Part shown: one piece after another, positions 23,941 to 32,482 of the stretch
How positions within the stretch are numbered: the first letter of the stretch is position 1
Layout of the letters: the number at the start of each line of letters is the position of its first letter
Assembly: GCA_963836405.1 (NCBI GenBank)
Contig: CAWIJL010000003.1
Location: forward strand, 1-64,000
Length of the DNA: 64,000 nucleotides
Origin: CAWIJJ01 sp963836405
GTDB lineage: Bacteria; Acidobacteriota; Terriglobia; Bryobacterales; Bryobacteraceae
Direction of reading: 5' to 3'
Position numbers and translations under genes: made by a program
Notes under the pieces: generated by a model
Database searches by the model: none
The model's input: the letters and a program-made list of their open reading frames with translations, nothing else
Told to the model about the DNA's origin: nothing

Positions 23941-24708
23941 GTGCTCCGTTTTTCGCTAGGCTTGGCCGTCCTCCTCTGCGGGACCGCCTGGGGGGCTGCG
24001 CCCGCATACTCCACTTCGGACATTGTGAACGCCGGGAATTATTCCCCGGGACCTTTTGCGCCGGGATCGGTGCTTTCCCTTTTTGGGACCGGAATGTCCA
24101 CCGCGCCTCGCGCCATGCAGGCGGAGGACATCCGGGACGGCCAGTTGCCGGTCGAACTGAACTACGTCCGGGTCTATCTGAACGGCGCGTCTGTGCCGCT
24201 ATTCTATGTTTCGGAAACGCAGATCAATTTCATGATTCCGATGAAACAGATCCCCGGCAAGGCTACGCTCAGGGTAGCGCGGCAGGGCGTTTCCGGGCCG
24301 GAGGTCACGGTGACGATCGTGGACGCCGCTCCGGCACTGTTTGTCAACGAGGGCTACGCCATCGTCACGCACGGCGATGGCAGCCTGATTACGGCCGAAA
24401 AGCCGGCCGAAGGCGGTGAGATCGTCGTCATCTATGCCACCGGCCTCGGCAAGGTGGACAAAAACCCCGATTCGGGGGAGATCCCGCAGTACATCTCCCG
24501 CATCCTGAAATTCTCCGAACTGAAAGTGAGGGTAGGGGGAGCGGAGATCACCGGCGACGCGATCAAGTACGCGGGCCTGACGCCCGGTTCGGCGGGACTC
24601 TATCAGATCAACGTGGAGCTTCCGCGGGACCTCGGCAGCGACCCGGACCTCCGGGTGGAAATCGGAGAGGCCTCCACGCCCGCCGGGGTGAAACTCGCGG
24701 GGCGGTGA
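23941..24708 (+). CDS. Secreted protein with TIGR03437 (Solibacter C-terminal) domain
   Basis: A 255-residue protein with a GTG start, a signal peptide (LRFSLGLAVLLCGTAWGAAPA), and a single TIGR03437 domain covering nearly all of the mature part: DIVNAGNYSPGPFAPGSVLSL, FGTGMS, VRVYLNGASVPLFYVSETQINFMIP, VIYATGLGKVD, and the end YQINVELPRDLG. The domain is characteristic of Solibacter and relatives, usually at the C-terminus of long surface proteins; here it stands almost alone. Function is unknown; adhesion or a sorting module is possible. TACAAT at 23927-23932 may be its -10 element, giving a nearly leaderless transcript. Confidence 0.85.
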   Translation: MLRFSLGLAVLLCGTAWGAAPAYSTSDIVNAGNYSPGPFAPGSVLSLFGTGMSTAPRAMQAEDIRDGQLPVELNYVRVYLNGASVPLFYVSETQINFMIPMKQIPGKATLRVARQGVSGPEVTVTIVDAAPALFVNEGYAIVTHGDGSLITAEKPAEGGEIVVIYATGLGKVDKNPDSGEIPQYISRILKFSELKVRVGGAEITGDAIKYAGLTPGSAGLYQINVELPRDLGSDPDLRVEIGEASTPAGVKLAGR

Positions 24709-24747
24709 CCGCGTCGCAGTAGTAGACTAAAGACCAAGGAGTTCCGG

Positions 24748-25500
24748 ATGTTTCAGCGGTACCTGTTCGGCGTTTTCCTGGCGGCGGCGCTCGCCTTTGC
24801 CCAGGTGGACGCGCCGGCTTCCAAGTTCACGGTTACGACGGGCACCCGGGTCCCGCTGAGCCTGATCAACAGCATCAGCACCAAGCATTCGGCTGAAGGC
24901 GACCCGGTGTATCTGGAGACCGCTTTTCCCGTGCTGGCCAACGGCCGCATCGTGATTCCGGTCGGCAGCTACGTGTCGGGCACTGTGACGCAGATCAAGA
25001 AGCCGGGCCGCGTGAAAGGCAAGGGTGAGCTGTACATCCGTTTCGATTCGTTGACGCTGCCCAACGGCGTGACCCGCGATTTCCGCGCGCGAATCGGCGG
25101 CCTGGACGGGCTGACCGCGGGCGAGTTGGACAAAGCCGAGGGTAAGGTGTCGAGCGAGGGCAACAAGAGCGGCGACACCCGCACCGTGGCCGAAACCGCG
25201 GGCGCGGGCGCATCCATCGGGGTGATCGCCGGAAACGCAGCGGGACACACCGGCATGGGCGCGGGCATCGGCGCAGCGGCGGGCGCGGCCGCGGGCCTCA
25301 TCGGAGTGCTCGCCACACGCGGACCGGATGCGGTGCTGGCGCGCGGCAGTTCCGTCGATATGATTCTCGACCGGGCCCTGGTCTTCGATGAAAACGAGCT
25401 GAACTTCTCCGGCTACCGGGCTCCGCGGCCCGGCATGAATACGCCGCCGCAGGCCATCCAGCAGCCCAAGAGCGGCGGCATCCTATTGCCGCGCCGGTAA
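24748..25500 (+). CDS. Secreted glycine-zipper protein, TrbI-like outer region
   Basis: A 250-residue protein with a signal peptide (MFQRYLFGVFLAAALAFAQ). Residues about 30-125 resemble the beta-barrel region of TrbI/VirB10-like or outer-membrane-stress proteins (VLANGRIVIPVGSYVSGTVTQIK, then LYIRFDSLTLPNGVTRDF). Residues about 155-195 form a glycine/alanine-rich zipper (GAGASIGVIAGNAAGHTGMGAG and onward) that may insert in a membrane. A final region ends in a proline/glutamine-rich tail. No secretion-system neighbours are present, so a conjugation role is unlikely; function is unknown. An AAGGAG site precedes the ATG. Confidence 0.7.
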   Translation: MFQRYLFGVFLAAALAFAQVDAPASKFTVTTGTRVPLSLINSISTKHSAEGDPVYLETAFPVLANGRIVIPVGSYVSGTVTQIKKPGRVKGKGELYIRFDSLTLPNGVTRDFRARIGGLDGLTAGELDKAEGKVSSEGNKSGDTRTVAETAGAGASIGVIAGNAAGHTGMGAGIGAAAGAAAGLIGVLATRGPDAVLARGSSVDMILDRALVFDENELNFSGYRAPRPGMNTPPQAIQQPKSGGILLPRR

Positions 25501-25502
25501 GC

Positions 25503-27974
25503 CTACCGGGTCACCACCGTCAGCGCGCCCTGCGCCAGTCCTTCCGATGCAGCCGTGATGTTGACGCGGCCCGCCTGCCCGGGTTTGGAGCGGACAATCA
25601 GAAGCGCCATGCCGCTGAAGGCCTTGCGGTGGTCCGCGTGGAAGGGCTCGTCGGTAGCCGCATTGCCGTTGTCCACGGCTTGAATCGTGCCCGCGCCGGT
25701 TACCGTGAATCGCACCAGGTTGTCGGCCGACGGGCACAGGTTGCCGTCCTTATCTTCGATGCGCACCGTGATGAACGACAGGTCGTCGCCATCCGCCTGA
25801 ATCGTGGAGCGGTCGGCCGATAGCGTCACTTTCGCGGGAGCCCCCGCCGTCCGGATCTCCTGCGCGGCCACCTGCTTGCCGCCCTGGTAGGCAATCGCTT
25901 TGATGGAGCCGGGCTGATAGGGCACCTGCCACATCAACCGGTATTTGCTCGAAAACTTCCGGTCCGGACTGACGTTGGGCCCCACCGGCAGTTCCACCGG
26001 TTCGCTGAACCGCTTCTTCCTTCCCAGCGATTTTCCGTTGACGAACAGCTCCACCTCATCGGCATTGGTGTAAGCCATCACGGGTATTTCCTTGCCTTCC
26101 ATGCCCGCCCAGTTCCAGTGCGGCAGGATGTGCACCATCGGCTTCTTCGTCCAGACGCTCTGGTAGAGGTAATAGCGGTCCTTGGGGAAGCCGGCCAGGT
26201 CCACCATGCCGAAATACGAACTGCGCGCCGGCCAGTCGGTAGCGGTGGTGGCGCCGCGCCCGCCGAAATACGGGGTGGGCTCGCCCAGGTAATCGAAGCC
26301 CGTCCAGACGAATTCGCCGGCGACGTTCGGGAAGCGCTCCTGCGCCGCAAACTCGACGTCGGGGATGTAGGCCCAGGGCGGCGCGATGATGTCATAGCTC
26401 GTGAGCTGGCGCGAGGGGTGCTTATCGTATTTCTCGAGCGGCAGGTGATACACGCCGCGCGAACTGACCGCCGAGCTGGTTTCCGAGCCGAGAATGACCC
26501 AGTCGGGATGGTCCTTCAGGATCTGCCCGTAGAACATCGGCTTGTAGTTGAAGCCCGGCACGTCCACCTGGTCCGCCAGCCTGTTACGGATCGCCTGCTC
26601 CCAGTTGTTGAAACCGGCGGTGGTGGGACGGGTGGGATCCTCGTCGCGGAAGAATCCCGCCAGCCGCTTGGCCTCTTCCCAGCCGTTGGCGCGGCCCTGC
26701 TCCGGGATCTCGTTGCCGATGCTCCACATGACCACGCTCGGGTGATTGCGGTCGCGGTGCACCATGTCGCGCACGTCGCGTTCCGACCACTCGTCGAAAT
26801 ACTTGCTGTACCCATTGGGCACTTTGGGAATGCGCCACATGTCGAAGGATTCGTCCATCACCACCAGCCCCAGCCGGTCGCAGAATTCGAGCAGCTCGGG
26901 AGACGGCGGATTGTGGCTGGTGCGGATGGCATTGACGCCGGCCGCTTTGAGAATTTGCAACTGGCGCTCCGTGGCCCGGCGATTCACGGCGGCGCCCAGC
27001 GCGCCCAGGTCGTGGTGGAGACACACGCCCTGCATCCTGGTGCCGCGCCCGTTGAGCAGAAATCCCTTGTCCTTGTCGAAGGCGATGGTGCGGATGCCGA
27101 ACGGGGTGACGTAACGGTCCAGCACTTTCTTGTTCGGGTCCATCACTTCGGCCACCAGCGTATAAAGCCGCGGCGTATCGATGTCCCAGCGCTCCGGCCG
27201 GGCCACAGTCAGGCTCGAGGAGATCACCGCCGTTCCTCCCGCAGGCACCGTCTCCTGGTTCCCGTTGCGGCTGACCGTCTTCCCCGCCGGGTCCAGAACC
27301 GTGGTCTGGAGGATCATCCCGGCGGCGCTCGTGCCCTCGTTTCGGACTTCCACCTTCGCGGACACGGTGGCGCGCGCGTCGGTGACCTCGGGCGTGGTGA
27401 CGTACGTGCCCCAGCGCGCCACGTGCAGCGGAGCGGTGATATCGAGCCACACGTTGCGGTAGATGCCCGCGCCGGGATACCAGCGCGAGGAGCGGTCCTC
27501 GGGCGTGAGCCGCACCGCGATCACGTTCTCCTGGGCGCCGTAGCGCAGGTGCGGCGTCAGGTCGAAGCCGAAGCCGATATAGCCGTAAGGCCGGCCGCCC
27601 AGTTCCTGGCCGTTGATCCAGACGCGCGCGTTGGACATGGCGCCGTCGAACTCGATCCAGACATGACGCCCGCGGGCGGTCTCGGGCAGCGTGAACGCTT
27701 TGCGATACCAGCCGGTGCCGAAGATGGGCAGGGCCCCGGTGTGCGGGTTGAGCTTGGAATCGAAAGGCCCGTCGATGGCCCAGTCGTGCGGAAGCCGGAG
27801 CGGCGTCCACTGGGCATCGTTGAAGGCGGGCTGCTCGGCCCCGGGGGCGTCGCCCTTGAAGAAGCGCCAGCCGTCGTTGAAGGCAACGCGGCGGGAATTG
27901 ACGGGAACCGCGGCGGCGGCGAGGAGGGTGCTGCCGGCAAGGAACAAGGCCGCAACAGACTTACGGATGCTCAT
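25503..27974 (-). CDS. Secreted GH2 beta-galactosidase with DUF4982 and Ig-like domains
   Basis: An 823-residue exported glycoside hydrolase: a signal peptide (SVAALFLAGSTLLAAAA), GH2 sugar-binding jelly roll (about 30-210; WRFFKGDAPGAEQPAF, LPHDWAIDGPF), immunoglobulin-like domain, TIM-barrel catalytic domain with acid/base Glu422 in SIGNEIPEQG and nucleophile Glu498 in GSETSSAVSSRG, then a DUF4982 domain (MAYTNADEVELFVNGKSLG) and a C-terminal Ig-like domain. Beta-galactosidase activity is the usual family assignment, but other beta-glycosides are possible. Its ATG overlaps by 4 bp (ATGA) the stop of the last complex subunit gene upstream, so it is the distal gene of the Ehr-like operon. It is convergent with the gene ending at 25500. 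Confidence 0.9.
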   Translation of the reverse strand: MSIRKSVAALFLAGSTLLAAAAVPVNSRRVAFNDGWRFFKGDAPGAEQPAFNDAQWTPLRLPHDWAIDGPFDSKLNPHTGALPIFGTGWYRKAFTLPETARGRHVWIEFDGAMSNARVWINGQELGGRPYGYIGFGFDLTPHLRYGAQENVIAVRLTPEDRSSRWYPGAGIYRNVWLDITAPLHVARWGTYVTTPEVTDARATVSAKVEVRNEGTSAAGMILQTTVLDPAGKTVSRNGNQETVPAGGTAVISSSLTVARPERWDIDTPRLYTLVAEVMDPNKKVLDRYVTPFGIRTIAFDKDKGFLLNGRGTRMQGVCLHHDLGALGAAVNRRATERQLQILKAAGVNAIRTSHNPPSPELLEFCDRLGLVVMDESFDMWRIPKVPNGYSKYFDEWSERDVRDMVHRDRNHPSVVMWSIGNEIPEQGRANGWEEAKRLAGFFRDEDPTRPTTAGFNNWEQAIRNRLADQVDVPGFNYKPMFYGQILKDHPDWVILGSETSSAVSSRGVYHLPLEKYDKHPSRQLTSYDIIAPPWAYIPDVEFAAQERFPNVAGEFVWTGFDYLGEPTPYFGGRGATTATDWPARSSYFGMVDLAGFPKDRYYLYQSVWTKKPMVHILPHWNWAGMEGKEIPVMAYTNADEVELFVNGKSLGRKKRFSEPVELPVGPNVSPDRKFSSKYRLMWQVPYQPGSIKAIAYQGGKQVAAQEIRTAGAPAKVTLSADRSTIQADGDDLSFITVRIEDKDGNLCPSADNLVRFTVTGAGTIQAVDNGNAATDEPFHADHRKAFSGMALLIVRSKPGQAGRVNITAASEGLAQGALTVVTR

Positions 27975-28760
27975 GCCCCATATGGTATCTTCTGACGCCG
28001 CGGGAGGGGACCTTTGCCGATCGCCAGCAGGATGCCGTAAAGCAGCGCTTCGGGACGGGGCGGGCAGCCGGGAATATACACGTCCACCGGGATCACCTGG
28101 TCCACTCCGCCGAGGGTCGCATAGTTGGCGCCGAAGATGCCGCCGCTGATGCCGCAGGCGCCCACGGCCACCACCAGCTTCGGATCGGGCGTGGCGGCGT
28201 ACGTCTTGCGCAGCGCCAGTTCCATGTTGCGCGTCACCGGACCGGTCACCAGCAGCATGTCCGCATGCCGCGGCGAGGCGACGAAGTGAATGCCGAAGCG
28301 CTCGATATCGTACACCGGATTGTTCAGCGCGACGATCTCCAGTTCGCAGCCGTTGCAGGAACCGGCATCCACTTCGCGAATGGCCAGCGAGCGGCCCAGC
28401 TTTCGCCGGATTGCGCGGCTGAGCCTGCCCCCGATCTGTTCGACCGTGCCCGGCGGCTTGTCCGAGGAGACGATCAGGTCTTCCCGGCGCGCGGTGGCAA
28501 GTTCGAAGTTGCGCCCGATGGCGACTCCCGGCCCCGCGCACTCGCCGCAGAAAATGCAGCGGCCGTAATCCACGCTCACCGTTTCGCCCGCTTCGGATCG
28601 CGCCCGTGGGACAGATTTCGGCGGCGCCGCGCGCGTCCTGCCAGTTCGCAAAATCGAACTCCGGAGCTCCCCGCGATCCCGCGGGAAGGTCCGCCGCGGC
28701 CTTGGGATAAGCGATGGTGACGATGCCGGCGCGTAGCGTATTTTCGAGAATCTTGAACAT
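27971..28760 (-). pseudogene. NuoI/NuoB-like fused iron-sulfur subunit, frameshifted
   Basis: Two reading frames together encode one protein of about 262 residues: an N-terminal ferredoxin-like part (MFKILENTLRAGIVTIAYP up to EICPTGAI, from 28760) and, in the +1 frame, VDYGRCIFCGECA followed by a NuoB/HycG-like domain. The break lies near 28590-28615 and equals one extra base (or two missing). The NuoB-like domain keeps all four cluster ligands (DAGSCNGCELE, VGACGIS, PGCPP). The ferredoxin part has only one recognisable four-iron cluster, the other cysteine set being replaced (FANWQDARGAAE). It should pass electrons toward the large subunit. Whether the break is real decay, a consensus error or (least likely) recoding is open. 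Confidence 0.75.
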
Positions 28761-28763
28761 GGG

Positions 28764-30338
28764 TTACCGGTCCGTCCCCGAGTAGGACAGGTTGAAGCTT
28801 TTGTTGATCACCGGAAAGTCGGCGATGATATTGCCCTGCACGGCTTCCACCAGCGCCGGCCAGTTGTTGAGCGAAGGGTCCTTGATCTTGCAGCGCTCGA
28901 TGCGGTTGCCGGGTCCGGTGCGCACCCACCACATGATTTCGCCGCGCCACCCTTCCACCGCGCTCAACGCAAACCGGCCCGGCTCGATGGTCCCCACTTC
29001 GGTCCGGTACGGCCCGTCCGGCAGGTTCGCGGAGGCCGCCTTGATGATGGAGAGCGACTCCGGAATCTCTTCGATCCGCACTTGCAGGCGGTGCAGCACG
29101 TCTCCATCCTCGTAGACCGGAACGCGCCAGGAAACGTGCGGATAGGCTGCGTACGGATGGTCCCGCCGCACATCCACGTTCACCCCGGAGGCGCGTCCGC
29201 CCGGGCCCACGATCCCCAGCGCGGCCGCTTTTTCCGGGGTCAGGATTCCGGTGCGTTGAAGCCGGTCGAGCGTCGAGTCCGACGATTTGACCAGCGTCAC
29301 CAGTTCGCGGAATTCCGCGTCCACCTGCGCCAGCGTTTCGTCCAGGGCGCCCATGTGCCCCGCCTGCCAGTTTCGCCGCACGCCGCCGATGCAGACCATG
29401 CCGCGCAGCAGCCGGTTGCCGGTGAGCCTTTCATTGATGCGCAGGATTTTTTCGCGGATGCGTCCGGCGTGATAATTGGCGATCGCGAATCCCACATCCA
29501 TGGCGATGGCCCCGATGTCGGCGATGTGGTTGTAAATGCGCTCGAGTTCGAGCAGCACCGTCCGCATCACCTCCGCGCGGAAGGGCACAGCCGTGTCGGC
29601 GGCCTTCTCCACGGCCTGGCAGAAGGCGGTGGCATGCGAGCAGGCGGAATCGCCCGAAACGCTCTCGGCCAGAAACACGGCCTTCGCCAGCGGCACGGAC
29701 TCGAACAGCTTTTCGGTCCCCTTGTGGGTGTAGAACATCCGCAATTGGAGATAGAGGATCGGCTCGCCCGCTACGGCGAAGTTGAAGTGGCCCGGCTCGA
29801 TGATGCCGGCATGCACCGGGCCCACCGGCACCTGGAAAACGCCTTCGCCCAGGGTGGGCCGGTAGATGTGCGCTTCGCCCTCGAAGGGCGGCAGAACCGC
29901 ATCGAGCGGGAACGTCTTGAGCAGCGGATGGACGTCCGGCCAGTGGTCGTGCAGGGCCACGCGGCGCGGATTGGGGTGGCCTTCCGCCTCGATGCCGAAC
30001 CAATCCTGGATCTCGCGCTCCTGCCAGTTGACCGCCGGCAATTCGGGCGCGAGCGAGGGAAAGCGCGGGTCGGAGGCCGGAATGCGGCCGCGCAAAATCA
30101 GATAGCAGGGCTCGCCGGGACGTTCGAAGACGTAGTAGATGTGGAAGACATCCTCTGCCGCGGTGCGGTCCTCCGCGAATACGCTCAGCAGCCGCGCCGA
30201 GTGGTCCGCGCGCAGCGCTGCCGCCACCGGCGGCACATCGGCAATCGGAAGCGACGCGTACACCTGGTCCGGATACTCCGGGCCGAGCGGCGCGATGGAG
30301 GGAAACTGCTGCCTGAGCCGTCGAACCAGTTCCTGCAT
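28764..30338 (-). CDS. Ehr-type large subunit (HyfG/HycE-like, NuoC-NuoD fusion) lacking Ni-Fe ligands
   Basis: A 524-residue protein: residues 1-150 are NuoC-like (WQEREIQDWFGIEAEGHPNPRR) and about 165-524 are NuoD/hydrogenase-large-subunit-like (PVGPVHAGIIEPGHFNF, FYTHKGTEKLFE, YNHIADIGAIAMDVGFA). In hydrogenases the first metal motif reads CGICGFAH; here it is SGDSACSH. The last motif, DPCYSCTDR in HycE, here reads NLSYSGTDR. All four metal-binding cysteines are therefore replaced, so hydrogenase activity is not expected. The protein fits the energy-converting hydrogenase-related (Ehr) complexes. It lies 3 bp from the iron-sulfur subunit gene and 1 bp from the HyfF-like gene. Its substrate is unknown. 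Confidence 0.88.
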   Translation of the reverse strand: MQELVRRLRQQFPSIAPLGPEYPDQVYASLPIADVPPVAAALRADHSARLLSVFAEDRTAAEDVFHIYYVFERPGEPCYLILRGRIPASDPRFPSLAPELPAVNWQEREIQDWFGIEAEGHPNPRRVALHDHWPDVHPLLKTFPLDAVLPPFEGEAHIYRPTLGEGVFQVPVGPVHAGIIEPGHFNFAVAGEPILYLQLRMFYTHKGTEKLFESVPLAKAVFLAESVSGDSACSHATAFCQAVEKAADTAVPFRAEVMRTVLLELERIYNHIADIGAIAMDVGFAIANYHAGRIREKILRINERLTGNRLLRGMVCIGGVRRNWQAGHMGALDETLAQVDAEFRELVTLVKSSDSTLDRLQRTGILTPEKAAALGIVGPGGRASGVNVDVRRDHPYAAYPHVSWRVPVYEDGDVLHRLQVRIEEIPESLSIIKAASANLPDGPYRTEVGTIEPGRFALSAVEGWRGEIMWWVRTGPGNRIERCKIKDPSLNNWPALVEAVQGNIIADFPVINKSFNLSYSGTDR

Positions 30339-30339
30339 C

Positions 30340-31800
30340 TCAGCCCCCTGCCACCACGCGCGCCGCGCCGCGGATCAGGTCCAGCAGCGGAGCGGGAAGC
30401 CAGAACGCCAGCAGCACGAAGGCGGCCGCGAGGGCAATTACGGAATAGTCGTTCCACGGCCGCACGGCGGCCCGCGGCGCATCGCCCGCCGCGCCCAGCA
30501 CCAGGCCCCCGGCATGCAGCAGCATGCCCGCGAAAATGGCGGCGCCGAAGATCAGAAACAACGCGGTGACCAGCACGTGCCCGCTGTCCAGCGCCGCTTT
30601 GAGAATCAGGAATTCGCTTTGAAACAGGCTGAACGGAGGCATGCCCGCCACCGCCAGCGCCGTGACCAGGAAGATGGCGCCGGTGACCGGCATGATCTGG
30701 AGCACACCGCCTTTGACCTTTGCCGACAGGTCCGTTTTGAAGTGCTGAAACACGTTTCCGGCGCACAGCATCAGCAGGCTTTTGGCCACCGTGTGATACG
30801 TCATGTGCAGCATCAGGCCGAGCGCACCCAGCGGCCCGCCGACCCCCAGCGCCACCGCCATGATCCCCGCCTGATCGATGCTGGAGTACGCCAGCAGGCG
30901 CCGGAAATTCTTTTGCAGCAGGATGAACGGCGCAGCGATCGCCATCGACGCCACCCCCAGCAGCAGCAGCAGGCCGCCCGGAAACGAAGGGCCCAGCGAG
31001 CGGCTGGTCAGAATCTCGAACCGCACCAGGCCGTAGATGGCGCAGTTCAATGTCGCCGAGGAGAGCAGCGCGGCGGAAGGCACCGGGGCCTCGCTGTAAG
31101 CGTCCGGCTTCCAGGTGTGCATCGGCGCCAGTCCCGCCTTGGTGCCGTAGCCGAGCAGCGCCAGCAGGAACGCGAGCCGCATGGGCGTTTTGTCCAACTC
31201 GGCGGCGTGTGCCGCCAGCACCGACCAGTTCAATCCCGAAACCGTATCGCTGCCCGCCAGCGACCGCGCCGAATAGTAAACCAGCACCGTCGCAAACAGT
31301 GCCATCGATAATCCCACGCCGCCCAGAATGGCGTATTTCCACGCGGCCTCGATGGAAGTGATCCGCCCGTAGAAAGTGACCAGGAAAACCGAAGCGAGCG
31401 TGGTTGCTTCGATCGCCACCCACATCACCCCCAGGTTGTTGGCAACGCTCACCAGCAGCATGGCGCAGACAAACAGCGGCGTGAGGCTGTAGTATTTCCG
31501 GAATTGCGGCAGCGACGGATCCTCGTCGTCCCGCAGATAACCGACGGCGTAGACCGAACAGACCAGCGATACGGAGGCGGTCAGCAGGCAGACCAGGGCG
31601 CTGAACGGATCGGCGTAAAAGAAACCGCTCCAGAGTGAAACCGGGCCCCCGGCCATCACCTGCGCGGCCAGCGCTATCGAGAGAAGGAAGCTGATCGCGA
31701 ACGCGGCCAGGTTGGCGATTTCCATGTCGCGCCGCGAACGCGCGAACGCGGAGTAGATGCCGGCGGCCAAGGGCGCGAGCAGTATGGGCAGCAGGACCAT
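30340..31800 (-). CDS. Ion-translocating membrane subunit, HyfF/NuoN-like
   Basis: A 486-residue antiporter-like membrane protein with about 14 hydrophobic helices. Family residues are visible: the discontinuous helix regions LGYGTKAGLAPMHTWKPDAYSEAPVPSAALLSS and MLHMTYHTVAKSLLMLCAG, which contain the conserved lysines of proton/sodium-pumping subunits, and WVAIEATTLASVFLV. It is one of two antiporter-like subunits in the operon, the other being HyfB-like. The ATG overlaps the preceding stop codon by one base (TGATG). It should form part of the membrane arm of the Ehr-type complex. Confidence 0.9.
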   Translation of the reverse strand: MVLLPILLAPLAAGIYSAFARSRRDMEIANLAAFAISFLLSIALAAQVMAGGPVSLWSGFFYADPFSALVCLLTASVSLVCSVYAVGYLRDDEDPSLPQFRKYYSLTPLFVCAMLLVSVANNLGVMWVAIEATTLASVFLVTFYGRITSIEAAWKYAILGGVGLSMALFATVLVYYSARSLAGSDTVSGLNWSVLAAHAAELDKTPMRLAFLLALLGYGTKAGLAPMHTWKPDAYSEAPVPSAALLSSATLNCAIYGLVRFEILTSRSLGPSFPGGLLLLLGVASMAIAAPFILLQKNFRRLLAYSSIDQAGIMAVALGVGGPLGALGLMLHMTYHTVAKSLLMLCAGNVFQHFKTDLSAKVKGGVLQIMPVTGAIFLVTALAVAGMPPFSLFQSEFLILKAALDSGHVLVTALFLIFGAAIFAGMLLHAGGLVLGAAGDAPRAAVRPWNDYSVIALAAAFVLLAFWLPAPLLDLIRGAARVVAGG

Positions 31801-32480
31801 CAGCCTCGCAGCCTCCTCAGTTTGCTGACGTCCATGGATTCGAACGTTTCGCGGATCTGGAACACCAGGATGCCCAGCACCATCACCGCCACCAGCACGT
31901 CGAAGAAGACCCCCAGCTCCACGATCAGAGGCATGCCGTAGGTGAGGGAGATGGCTGCCAGGAAGACGCCGTTTTCCACGGTCAGCAGTCCCAGCACCTG
32001 GGTCAGCGCCTTGCGCCGGTTGAGCATGGTGAAGAAACCGATCAAGAACACGGCGATCGCGACGGACAGGGTATTGTGGCCGAGGCTGCCCGCGCCGGTT
32101 TCGGGATGGTAAAAGGACGCGCCCACCATGTAGGCGAGCAGCGTCAGGCCGCCCGAAATGACGATCGAGACCGGCACGTTGATCAACGGCTCGATCTCAT
32201 GCCGGATCGCGATCCGGTCCACCAGGCGCTCTAAAACGATCGGGACCAGAATGGCTTTGACGATCACCGTCAGGGCGGCGGCGAAGTAGATATGGGGCGC
32301 GCCGTTGAACCATGCGATGGCGGCCGCGATTCCGCCCAGCAGCAGCGATTGCGTGCCGAACAGCCGGATGTTCATCACCAGCGAGCGCTGGCCCACCATG
32401 GCGATCTGGAGCACCAGGACGAAGGCCGCCATCAGGGTCACCAGCCGGTTGCCGAATTCGGGATTGTGCAGGAAATCCAT
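31800..32480 (-). CDS. Membrane subunit, HyfE-like (NuoK-related)
   Basis: A 226-residue membrane protein with about six or seven helices. The C-terminal half resembles NuoK/MrpC (LGHNTLSVAIAVFLIGFFTMLNRRKALTQVLGLLTVENGVFLAA), with the glutamate in LTVENG typical of the family; the end ETFESMDVSKLRRLRG matches HyfE C-termini. The ATG at 32480 follows the HyfC-like stop by 2 bp. It is expected to be a structural and proton-path subunit of the membrane arm. Confidence 0.87.
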   Translation of the reverse strand: MDFLHNPEFGNRLVTLMAAFVLVLQIAMVGQRSLVMNIRLFGTQSLLLGGIAAAIAWFNGAPHIYFAAALTVIVKAILVPIVLERLVDRIAIRHEIEPLINVPVSIVISGGLTLLAYMVGASFYHPETGAGSLGHNTLSVAIAVFLIGFFTMLNRRKALTQVLGLLTVENGVFLAAISLTYGMPLIVELGVFFDVLVAVMVLGILVFQIRETFESMDVSKLRRLRG

Positions 32481-32482
32481 GA

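Noticed and set aside
24748..25500. Conjugation component (VirB10/TrbI) reading of the glycine-zipper gene
   Set aside because: No other conjugation genes are present, the protein is short and has a signal peptide; only the fold resemblance is kept.
28576..28950. Overlapping minus-strand frames over the large-subunit start
   Set aside because: They are shadow frames with arginine/glycine-rich low-complexity translations and no family features.
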